From Neomoorella sulfitireducens (GTDB taxonomy: Bacteria; Bacillota; DSM-521; Neomoorellales; Neomoorellaceae): 38,115 nucleotides of DNA. The position numbers and the translations under genes are program-made. The stretch covers positions 1-38,115 of the forward strand of contig NZ_JANRHG010000019.1 of assembly GCF_024733845.1 (NCBI RefSeq). The letters run 5' to 3'. The notes below the pieces were generated by a model. That model was not told where the DNA came from, made no database searches, and saw only the letters and a program-made list of their open reading frames with translations. Positions 31,648 through 38,115 of this stretch are shown piece after piece. How positions within the stretch are numbered: position 1 is the first letter of the stretch; each line of letters begins with the position of its first letter.

Positions 31648-32871
31648 ATGCGCCACCAGGTTTTTATCATTGCCCGGGGCCTGGGCCCCTTCCTGACCGT
31701 CGCCGCCGTTATGGTCCTGGCCCTGGCCATTGTCTTATTTCCCCAGGATGTTTTCCAGGCAGCCCTGCGGGGCCTCAAGGCCTGGTGGGAAATTGTCGTA
31801 CCGGCACTCCTGCCTTTTTTTATTATCTCCCAGCTTTTTATGGGCCTGGGTATTGTACACTTCCTCGGGGTTCTCCTGGAACCCGTCATGCGGCCCCTCT
31901 TTAATGTACCCGGGAACGGCGCCTTTGTCATGGCCATGGGGTACACCTCCGGTTCTCCCATCAGTGCCATCCTCACAGCCCAGTTGCGCCAGCAGGGACT
32001 GGTTACCAGGGTTGAAGGGGAAAGGTTAATTTGCTTCACCAGCAATGCCAGCCCCCTCTTCATGCTCGGTGCCGTGGCTGTAGGTATGCTTCATGACCCG
32101 GCCCTGGGACCCGTCCTCGCCGGTGCCCATTACGGCGCCAACTTCTTCCTGGGTACCCTCTTTCGTTTTTACGGCTGCCGGCAACCGGCTTCTCCCCCGG
32201 CAAGCTACAACCTCGCGGCTTTACCCCGGCGGGCCTGGCAGGCAATGGTCCGGGCCCAACAGAAAGACGGCCGTCCCCTGGGCCAGCTCCTGGGTGATGC
32301 CGTCAACCGTTCTTTCCTTACCTTGATAACCATTGGCGGTTTTATTATTTTATTCAGCGTCATCATCCAGGTGGCATCCATCCTCGGCGTGCTGGGTTAT
32401 CTGGCCAAAATCCTCTTTTTTGCCGGGCGCCCCTTTGGTTTAAGCCGGGAAGCGTCCCTGGCCCTGGCCGCCGGCATCTTTGAAATGACCATGGGGGCCA
32501 AAATTGCCAGCGAAGCGCCCGTCCCGGTAAGCGAGCAGCTGGCCGCCATCAGCCTCATTATGGGATGGGCCGGGCTGTCCATTCTGGGCCAGGTGGCGGC
32601 AATGGTCAGCCAGACCGATTTACGCCTGGGGCCTTTTATCGCCGCCAGGCTCCTCCATGGTTTCCTGGCCGCCCTGCTGGTCCGGCTCTGCCAGGGGCCG
32701 GCCCGGCCAGTTCTCCTCCTGCTGGCTCCGGGATATACCCTGGTCCCCGGTACACCATGGTTGACGTTATGGTTACATTATACATGGTATGCCTTTATCC
32801 TGATGCTCCTCCTTTTTCTCCTGGCAGCCCTGGGGTTTGGCGCCCGCTATTTCCTTTACCGGCGGCCGTGA
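31648..32871 (+). CDS. ylbJ: Sporulation integral membrane protein YlbJ
   Basis: YlbJ is a conserved membrane protein of spore formers, made under sigma-E in Bacillus and needed for heat-resistant spores. The 407-residue protein has about eight hydrophobic helices and two Gate (nucleoside-recognition-like) regions: VPALLPFFIISQLFMGLG, GYTSGSPISA and CFTSNASPLFMLGAVAVGML in the first half, then FIILFSVIIQV and EMTMGAKIAS in the second. ATG 31648 follows GGGGTG; a GTG three codons earlier lies inside that site. It converges on, and overlaps by 16 bp, the gene at 32856. Confidence 0.93.
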   Translation: MRHQVFIIARGLGPFLTVAAVMVLALAIVLFPQDVFQAALRGLKAWWEIVVPALLPFFIISQLFMGLGIVHFLGVLLEPVMRPLFNVPGNGAFVMAMGYTSGSPISAILTAQLRQQGLVTRVEGERLICFTSNASPLFMLGAVAVGMLHDPALGPVLAGAHYGANFFLGTLFRFYGCRQPASPPASYNLAALPRRAWQAMVRAQQKDGRPLGQLLGDAVNRSFLTLITIGGFIILFSVIIQVASILGVLGYLAKILFFAGRPFGLSREASLALAAGIFEMTMGAKIASEAPVPVSEQLAAISLIMGWAGLSILGQVAAMVSQTDLRLGPFIAARLLHGFLAALLVRLCQGPARPVLLLLAPGYTLVPGTPWLTLWLHYTWYAFILMLLLFLLAALGFGARYFLYRRP

Positions 32872-33368
32872 TTCTCCGCCTTTTCTGAAGCTGCTGCCGC
32901 TTCCCGGCCGGCACTTCCCCCGGACGGATAGGCCTGGAGTTCCTGCCGGCCCTGGCGTACCTGGGCGAGGGCCTGGTTTAAGCTTGTCTCCAGCTGGCCT
33001 AAAAGGCCATCGGCATAACTCAGGGCCCCGGACTTCATTTCTTCTGCCAGGTGCTGGGCCCGCGCCACAATTTCCGTAGCCTGGGCCCTGGCTTTACGTA
33101 CCAGCTCATTTTCCCCGGCCATCATTTCGGCCCGCTTTTCCGCTTCCGCCAGAAGGTCCCGGGCCTTCAAACGTGCTTCTTCTAGCAAGCGTTCCTTCTC
33201 CTGGCGTATCCACTGGGCCTGGCGCAATTCTTCGGGTAGAGCCGTCCGCAACCGGTCCAGGTAATCAAGGAGTATATCGCCATCCAGGAAAACCCTGCCT
33301 GTCAGGGGGATATGGGGACTTTTTTCAATGAGTTTTTCCATTTCTTCGATTATGCTCATGAACTCCAT
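32856..33368 (-). CDS. Coiled-coil protein of unknown function
   Basis: This 170-residue protein is mostly one long charged helix (about 50-145: EEARLKARDLLAEAEKRAEM, then VRKARAQATEIVARAQHLAE), resembling ATP synthase subunit b or DivIVA-like stalks, with a low-complexity tail. Such a small protein is commonly found beside rsmD in related clostridia; function is not known. ATG 33368 has ggaggg at 7 nt; the gene overlaps rsmD by 44 bp upstream and ylbJ by 16 bp at its end. No signal peptide or membrane segment. Confidence 0.8.
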   Translation of the reverse strand: MEFMSIIEEMEKLIEKSPHIPLTGRVFLDGDILLDYLDRLRTALPEELRQAQWIRQEKERLLEEARLKARDLLAEAEKRAEMMAGENELVRKARAQATEIVARAQHLAEEMKSGALSYADGLLGQLETSLNQALAQVRQGRQELQAYPSGGSAGREAAAASEKAENHGRR

Positions 33369-33924
33369 CAGTAAGCCCTCCTGCCCGTTGATAAAAAATC
33401 AAAGCCGTATCACCATAAATTCTCCTGCTCAACAATACCATATCGGCTGTTTCCGGCGTTGCTTCAGAAGCTGCCGTTTCCAGTATGACTATGCCATCCG
33501 GCGCTACCAAGGGAACGACTGCCGGCAGAATTATATCGCCCCAGCCCTGGCGATAAGGCGGATCGATATAAATCAGGTCGAAGGCCGCCCCTCGCCTGCG
33601 CAATACGTCCAGGGCCGGGCGGGCATCGGCAGCTATAATTCGGGCTTTATCTTTAAAGCCGGTGGCGGCCAGGTTGGCGTCCAGGCAGGAAAGGGCCCGG
33701 CGGTTTTTTTCTATAAAAACGGCCTCCCTGGCCCCGCGGCTCAGGGCTTCCAGGCCCACTGCTCCTGTTCCGGCAAAAAGATCCAGGAATATGCTGTCGA
33801 TGACCCTCGCGCCCAGGATGTTGAATAAAGCCTCCCGCACCCGGTCACTCGTAGGCCGGGTAACAAGGCCTCCGGGGGTACGCAGGCGAAGACCGCGGAC
33901 CTGGCCGGCAATTATTCTTACCAT
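33325..33924 (-). CDS. rsmD: 16S rRNA (guanine-966-N2)-methyltransferase
   Basis: RsmD methylates G966 in the 30S head. The 199-residue protein starts VRIIAGQVRGLRLRTP and has RPTSDRVREALFNIL, the SAM loop FLDLFAGTGAVGLEALSRGA, and the catalytic IYIDPPYRQG. The tail after about residue 180 overlaps the next gene by 44 bp. ATG 33924 has gtgaggg upstream. coaD, which often follows rsmD in Firmicutes, is absent here. Confidence 0.95.
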   Translation of the reverse strand: MVRIIAGQVRGLRLRTPGGLVTRPTSDRVREALFNILGARVIDSIFLDLFAGTGAVGLEALSRGAREAVFIEKNRRALSCLDANLAATGFKDKARIIAADARPALDVLRRRGAAFDLIYIDPPYRQGWGDIILPAVVPLVAPDGIVILETAASEATPETADMVLLSRRIYGDTALIFYQRAGGLTDGVHEHNRRNGKTH

Positions 33925-33944
33925 AAAAATCCCTCACTGGAGTT

Positions 33945-33953
33945 ATTATAACA
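33945..33953 (-). promoter_or_regulatory. Extended -10 promoter of rsmD
   Basis: The minus strand has TGTTATAAT, a TGn extended -10 with a perfect TATAAT, about 21 bp before the rsmD start. No good -35 box stands at the expected distance, which extended -10 promoters tolerate. Confidence 0.6.
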
Positions 33954-34049
33954 TGAAACGCCTGCTCGCTTTCCCGGAACGGCTGGTAAACAAAAAAAAT
34001 TTCCTGCCGATGTATAAAATTTCCCGCCGGCAGCCAAAATAGTAAATGG

Positions 34050-34203
34050 TAAACCTGATTTCCAGGTTTATCATCATGAAGAGCTTAGGGTTATTTTATT
34101 AACCCTCCCCCATGAGCTCTTCCTCCGGTTTCTCCTCTCCCAAGCCGCCGGTCACCCGCCGGCGGCCTAACTCTGGCCGTTCCTCCGGGAACGGCATTTT
34201 TTT
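34050..34203 (+). ncRNA. Candidate structured RNA: four hairpins ending in a terminator
   Basis: Four consecutive perfect stems are seen. H1: TAAACCTG/CAGGTTTA (34050-34070). H2: GAAGAGCT/AGCTCTTC (34078-34122), enclosing AGGGTTA/TAACCCT. H3: GCCGCCGG/CCGGCGGC (34144-34166). H4: GCCGTTCC/GGAACGGC with a 4-nt loop (34176-34195), then A and seven T (34197-34203). H4 is a textbook plus-strand terminator, but no plus-strand gene precedes it; rsmD points away. A weak -10 (TATAAA, 34013-34018) is the only promoter hint. I recognise no known RNA family. Confidence 0.55.
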
Positions 34204-34237
34204 ATCCCTTCAACCTGCGCTAAAATTTCTACTGGAT

Positions 34238-34260
34238 CACTGCCGGGAGTTATGCTATAC
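34238..34260 (+). promoter_or_regulatory. Probable promoter of the iorA leader
   Basis: TATACT lies at 34255-34260 with the weak -35 TGGATC 17 bp upstream, beginning near 34232. It would give an iorA leader of about 130 nt carrying the structures at 34315-34363. Confidence 0.45.
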
Positions 34261-34314
34261 TTTTTTAAAACAATTTTTTAGAAGAGCCTAGTTTAGCCAG
34301 ATTAGCGCCAGCAG

Positions 34315-34363
34315 AGCCGAGGATAGCAGGAAAGCTATAACCGGGCTGCAGCCCGGTATTTTT
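34315..34363 (+). promoter_or_regulatory. Terminator/antiterminator (attenuator) in the iorA leader
   Basis: ACCGGGC/GCCCGGT (34340-34346 and 34351-34357) with loop TGCA is followed by A and five T, an intrinsic terminator 34 bp before the iorA start. An alternative stem, ATAGC/GCTAT (34323-34327 and 34334-34338) extended by GG/CC and AGCC/GGCT, uses the same ACCGGGC arm and would prevent the terminator. The two folds exclude each other. The ligand or signal is unknown, and no T-box or known riboswitch core is visible. Confidence 0.5.
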
Positions 34364-34396
34364 ATGTGCTTTTAGTTTTCAAAGGGAGAGGAAAAC

Positions 34397-36178
34397 ATGC
34401 CGGTATTGCTCATGGGTAATGAAGCCATTGCCCGGGGAGCCCTGGAAGCCGGTATCCGGGTGGCTGCTTCTTATCCCGGTACCCCGGCTTCAGAAATAAT
34501 GACCACCCTCATGCATTTCGGCCCTGAAGCCGGGGTGTACACCGAATGGTCGGTCAACGAAAAGGTCGCCGTGGAGATAGCCGCCGGAGCGGCCTACGCC
34601 GGCGCCCGGGCCCTGGCCAGCATGAAGCAGATGGGCTTAAACGTCGCCGCCGATGCCGTCATGAGCCTGGCCTATATCGGCGTCAAAGGCGGCCTGGTCC
34701 TGGTGGTAGCCGACGATCCCGGCCCTCACAGTTCCCAGACGGAACAGGATACACGCCTTTTTGCCCGCTTCGCCAAGCTGCCCGTCCTGGACCCCTCCTG
34801 TCCCCGGGAAGCTTATGAAATGACTAAATACGCCTTTACCCTCTCAGAAACTTTACAACTCCCCGTCATCGTCCGCACCACCACCCGCGTCAGCCACGCC
34901 TGCCAGGAAGTTGAGGTAAGTGCTGTCCCGCCGCGGCCGCCGGTGCCGGGTTTTGTTAAAGACCCCCGGTGGGTTATAATGCCTTCCCTGGCGGCCCGCC
35001 AGCATGTCTGGTTGAATAAACAGCAGGAACGGGCACGGACTGAACTGGCAGCCAGCCCTTTTAATGCGGCGCAGCTCGAAGGCCCTGTAGGGGTAATTGC
35101 CGGCGGCCCTTCCTTTTTTTACGTTACCGAAGCCTTAAAACGCCTGGGTTTAAAGCTATCCTTGCTGAAAATAGGCACCCCTTACCCCCTGCCGGAAGAA
35201 CCGGTAAAAAGCTTTTTAAACCAAATGGAAAGGGTCCTTATCGTCGAAGAGCAGGAGCCGGTGATTGAAGACCAGGTCATCAGCCTCGCCTGGCGCCAAC
35301 GCCTGGCAGTAGAAATTTCCGGCAAGCATGACGGTTACCTGCCCCGGGAAGGAGAATTTAATGTTGACCGGGTTGCCGCCGCCCTGGCCCGCTTTTTAAA
35401 GCTGGAGCAAGAAGAGGCGATACCTGCCTATCCACCGCCGCCGCCTTTGCCGGCGCGGCCGCCCCTCTTCTGCGCCGGCTGCCCCCACCGGGGCGCCTTC
35501 TATGCCTTAAAACAGGCGGCCCGGGGTCAAGAAGTAATTTTTACCGGCGACATCGGCTGTTATACCCTGGGAGCAGCGCCGCCCTTGAACGCCATGGATA
35601 CCTGCCTGTGTATGGGGGCTAGTTTAGGGCTGGCCCAGGGCCTGGCACGGGTCCAGCCCGGCACCCGGCTGGTGGCCTTTATCGGCGATTCGACCTTCTT
35701 CCATGCCGGCCTGCCGCCCCTGATCAATGCCGTGCACCTCAAGGTCCCCCTGGTAGTCGTCGTCCTGGATAACGAGACTACCGCCATGACGGGACACCAA
35801 TCCCACCCCGGGCTGGCGGGTGCCGGCGATCAGGTAGCCGTTGAGATCGCCAGCGTAGCCAGGGGCTGCGGTGTCGAGACAATAATCACGGCCGATCCCC
35901 TGGACCTTGAAACCGCTATGGCAGCTGCCCGCCAGGCCCTGGCGGCCCGCGGGCCGGCGGTACTAATCTTCCGTCATCCCTGTCCCCAGGTGACAAGGGC
36001 TGCTACCCGCTACCGGGTAAATGAAGAGGCCTGCACCTGTTGTCAAACCTGTATAAACGAGCTCGGCTGCCCGGCCCTGGTGCCGGCGGACGGCCTGGTG
36101 ACGATTAATACCACCTGTACCGGCTGCAGCCTTTGCGCCAGTATTTGCCCGGCGGCAGCCATAGAGGAGGTGGTATAA
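34397..36178 (+). CDS. iorA: Indolepyruvate ferredoxin oxidoreductase, alpha subunit
   Basis: IorA with IorB oxidatively decarboxylates aryl-pyruvates (from Trp, Tyr, Phe) to aryl-acetyl-CoA, CO2 and reduced ferredoxin. The 593-residue protein has the pyrimidine domain (ASYPGTPASEIM at about 24-35), the TPP domain with FCAGCPHRGAFYAL and GDIGCYTLGAAPPLNAMDTC, and at the C terminus a two-cluster ferredoxin domain: CTCCQTC plus a distal Cys-Pro, then CTGCSLCASICP. ATG 34397 follows aaagggagagg. First of iorA-iorB-paaK. Confidence 0.96.
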   Translation: MPVLLMGNEAIARGALEAGIRVAASYPGTPASEIMTTLMHFGPEAGVYTEWSVNEKVAVEIAAGAAYAGARALASMKQMGLNVAADAVMSLAYIGVKGGLVLVVADDPGPHSSQTEQDTRLFARFAKLPVLDPSCPREAYEMTKYAFTLSETLQLPVIVRTTTRVSHACQEVEVSAVPPRPPVPGFVKDPRWVIMPSLAARQHVWLNKQQERARTELAASPFNAAQLEGPVGVIAGGPSFFYVTEALKRLGLKLSLLKIGTPYPLPEEPVKSFLNQMERVLIVEEQEPVIEDQVISLAWRQRLAVEISGKHDGYLPREGEFNVDRVAAALARFLKLEQEEAIPAYPPPPPLPARPPLFCAGCPHRGAFYALKQAARGQEVIFTGDIGCYTLGAAPPLNAMDTCLCMGASLGLAQGLARVQPGTRLVAFIGDSTFFHAGLPPLINAVHLKVPLVVVVLDNETTAMTGHQSHPGLAGAGDQVAVEIASVARGCGVETIITADPLDLETAMAAARQALAARGPAVLIFRHPCPQVTRAATRYRVNEEACTCCQTCINELGCPALVPADGLVTINTTCTGCSLCASICPAAAIEEVV

Positions 36179-36757
36179 ATGGATATTCTCATCGCCGGTG
36201 TAGGCGGCCAGGGAATTATCCTTGCCTCCCGTGCCCTGGCGTCGGCTGCCGTAACTGCTGGCCTTACGGTACGTACAGCCGAGACCATCGGCATGGCCCA
36301 GCGGGAGGGCAGTGTCGTCAGCCACGTCCGCCTGGGCGTCTCTGAGGCCGGCCCCCTCATCCCCTGCGGCGCGGCAGACGTCCTCCTGGCCCTGGAGCCG
36401 GCTGAGGCCTGCCGCAACTTAAAGTATTTGCGACCCGGCGGCAGGGCCCTGGTCTCTACAGCGCCGGTCATACCTGTCCTTTCCTCCCTTGGCCGCAGTC
36501 CCTATCCCGTAACGGACATCCTTACCTATTTGCGTAATAACCTCCCCGGCTGCCGCTGCCTGGACGCCCTGGCCCTGGCCCGGGAAGCCGGCAGCCCCAG
36601 GACTTTAAACCTGGTCATGCTGGGATGCCTGGCTAACTTCGATTTGCCCTTTCCTGCCGATCTCCTGCTGGCGGAAGCTTTAACGCTCCTGCCGGCCGGT
36701 GTCCACGATATGAACCGCCGCGCCTTTGAACTGGGCCGGCGCGCCCTGGAGGTGTAA
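36179..36757 (+). CDS. iorB: Indolepyruvate ferredoxin oxidoreductase, beta subunit
   Basis: The 192-residue gamma-type subunit starts MDILIAGVGGQGIILASRAL, the 2-oxoacid oxidoreductase gamma-domain signature, with TAETIGMAQREGSVVSHVRL and the C-terminal NLVMLGCLANF. It forms the active enzyme with IorA. ATG 36179 follows directly on the iorA stop with gaggtgg as its binding site, so subunits should be made in equal amounts. Confidence 0.95.
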   Translation: MDILIAGVGGQGIILASRALASAAVTAGLTVRTAETIGMAQREGSVVSHVRLGVSEAGPLIPCGAADVLLALEPAEACRNLKYLRPGGRALVSTAPVIPVLSSLGRSPYPVTDILTYLRNNLPGCRCLDALALAREAGSPRTLNLVMLGCLANFDLPFPADLLLAEALTLLPAGVHDMNRRAFELGRRALEV

Positions 36758-36759
36758 AT

Positions 36760-38016
36760 ATGGGGCAATACGATTACGAAAGCCTTTACCGGCAGCAGGC
36801 ACCGGCCCTACAGGCCCTGGTGCAGCGCCTTTTCGACAACTCGCCTTATTACCGGAAAAAACTGGCGGAAGCAGGGTTCAGGCCGGGCGATGTCAGGACC
36901 GTGGCCGACCTGGAAGCGGTACCCATGACCGACAAATGGGAGCTACGCAACGGCAGGCCCCTGGAACTCATGGCCGTTCCCGAAGAAAAAGTAGTCCGGA
37001 TACATTCCTCCTCAGGCACCACCGGGAAACCCATTATTATACCCTATACTGCCGGCGACGTGGCCGCCTGGGCGGAAATGATGGCCCGCTGTTTCGCCCT
37101 GGCCGGGGTCACCAACCGCGACCGGGTGCAGATCACCCCCGGTTACGGTCTCTGGACGGCAGGCATCGGTTTCCAGGCCGGGGTTGAGTACCTGGGCGCC
37201 ATGGCCATTCCCACCGGTGCCGGCAATACGGAAAAACAACTGGAAATGCTTGTCGACCTCCAGGCCACCGTCCTGACGGCCACCGCTTCCTATGCCCTTT
37301 TCCTGGGCGAAGAAATTGAACGCCGGGGCTTGAAAGACCGCCTGGCCCTCCGGGTGGGCCTCCTGGGTTCCGAACGCTGGGGCGAAAAAATGCGCCGGCG
37401 CATCGAAGAACTCCTGGGCATTGAAACCTTTGATATATACGGGCTCACGGAAATCTACGGGCCCGGCATCGGCCTCGATTGCCCGGCCCATGAAGGTATC
37501 CATATCTGGACGGATCACCTCTTGCTGGAGGTTGTTGATCCGGCAACCGGCAGGCAGCTACCTCCCGGCGAAATAGGAGAGCTGGTCATCACTACCTTGA
37601 CCAAAGAAGGCATGCCGTTGCTGCGTTATCGTACCCATGACCTTACCTGCCTGAAGGTTGAAGCTTGTTCCTGCGGCTCGCCTTTCCCCATGATCGAGCG
37701 CGTCCTGGGGCGAACCGATGACATGGTTAAAATTAAGGGCGTCAATATTTACCCCGGCCAGGTCGACCATGTCCTTCACCTCACACCGGGGGCCGGGAGC
37801 GAATACCAGCTCATCTTAACCCGTGAGCAGGGTAAAGACCGGTTGCTGGTAAAGATCGAGTACCTCCCCGGCCATGCAGGCGAGACGGTCGCCGCCGAGT
37901 GCCGGCGCCAGATTAAAAACCGCATCGGCATCCTGGCCGAAGTCGAGGCGGTGCCCCTGGGGACCCTGCCCCGTAGCGAAAAGAAAACCCGGCGCGTTTA
38001 CGACTACCGGGAATAA
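36760..38016 (+). CDS. paaK: Phenylacetate-CoA ligase (aryl-acetate CoA ligase)
   Basis: PaaK activates phenylacetate or related acids to the CoA thioester with ATP (or, run in reverse, yields ATP or acyl-phosphate energy from the IorAB product). The 418-residue adenylate-forming enzyme has the P-loop HSSSGTTGKPIIIPYT (from 82), WGEKMRRRIEELLGIETFDIYGLTE, and the C-terminal GRTDDMVKIKGVNIYPGQVD. ATG 36760 is 2 bp after iorB with ggaggtg upstream. The operon suggests use of aromatic amino acids. Confidence 0.95.
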   Translation: MGQYDYESLYRQQAPALQALVQRLFDNSPYYRKKLAEAGFRPGDVRTVADLEAVPMTDKWELRNGRPLELMAVPEEKVVRIHSSSGTTGKPIIIPYTAGDVAAWAEMMARCFALAGVTNRDRVQITPGYGLWTAGIGFQAGVEYLGAMAIPTGAGNTEKQLEMLVDLQATVLTATASYALFLGEEIERRGLKDRLALRVGLLGSERWGEKMRRRIEELLGIETFDIYGLTEIYGPGIGLDCPAHEGIHIWTDHLLLEVVDPATGRQLPPGEIGELVITTLTKEGMPLLRYRTHDLTCLKVEACSCGSPFPMIERVLGRTDDMVKIKGVNIYPGQVDHVLHLTPGAGSEYQLILTREQGKDRLLVKIEYLPGHAGETVAAECRRQIKNRIGILAEVEAVPLGTLPRSEKKTRRVYDYRE

Positions 38017-38115
38017 AGGCAACTACCGTTCCTCCTTACCTGAAGCCGGGTACCGGGTGCCGTAATCTGGCTCCCGGGTTTATAGCCCGGTTACAGGGGG
38101 GGTATTCACGCTTTG

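Noticed and set aside
33991-34036. Minus-strand terminator (CTGCCG/CGGCAG then a T-run) before rsmD
   Set aside because: The stem is 6 bp with an 18-nt loop, too weak to call, although the T-run is good.
34264-34363. T-box or known riboswitch in the iorA leader
   Set aside because: No T-box sequence, specifier loop, or core of the common riboswitch classes could be found; kept only as an uncharacterised attenuator.
38017-38115. GC-rich hairpins (CCGGG/CCCGG at 38074-38090) after paaK
   Set aside because: The stem is only 5 bp and has no T-run, and the sequence is cut by the window edge; it could be a terminator or the start of a leader but cannot be assigned.

Overview
The window looks like chromosome from an anaerobic, spore-forming Firmicute of the Moorella type (thermophilic acetogens; genus is inferred, not proved). 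The reasons are a GC-rich genome with many TTG and GTG starts, consensus sigma-A promoters, sporulation genes (spoVS, ylbJ), FapR-controlled fatty-acid genes with the FabK enoyl reductase, acetate kinase, and a ferredoxin-linked indolepyruvate oxidoreductase. Almost everything from 1 to 12.7 kb and from 16.9 to 31.5 kb is on the minus strand.

Layout by transcription unit. (a) A perfect sigma-A promoter (7104-7132, minus) drives ylxM-ffh-rpsP-khpA-rimM-trmD-rplS-lepB-rbgA, a signal-recognition/ribosome-maturation operon. It continues into an orphan NarL-type response regulator, rnhB and the first 41 codons of a nuoA-like gene cut by the window edge. (b) ftsY-mtaD (9730-7509, minus). (c) An accessory island between ftsY and smc (about 9.9-17.6 kb): a GntR-ABC ATPase-large permease operon with its own operator, three plus-strand secreted proteins with copper-amine-oxidase-like N-terminal domains (one fused to a GH18 glycosidase), decayed gene remnants, a 50-nt palindrome and an RHH/PIN toxin-antitoxin pair. 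(d) fapR-plsX-fabH-fabK-fabD-fabG-acpP-fabF-rnc-spoVS-smc (29.4-17.7 kb, minus), with a FapR-like operator, a sigma-H-type promoter before spoVS and a terminator after smc. (e) ackA followed by yceD-rpmF (minus). (f) ylbJ (plus), convergent with a coiled-coil gene and rsmD (minus). (g) A 470-bp intergenic region rich in RNA hairpins, then iorA-iorB-paaK (plus).

The most striking signals are RNA-level. There is a complete c-di-AMP (ydaO/yuaA) riboswitch with its own promoter on the plus strand at 7304-7510, but it has no sense gene behind it: it runs straight into the 3' end of mtaD, antisense. A chain of four perfect hairpins ending in a U-tract (34050-34203) looks like an unannotated structured RNA. 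The iorA leader (34238-34396) has mutually exclusive terminator and antiterminator folds. A long hairpin separates rplS from lepB, and hairpins bracket acpP. I saw no CRISPR array, phage genes, tRNA or rRNA.
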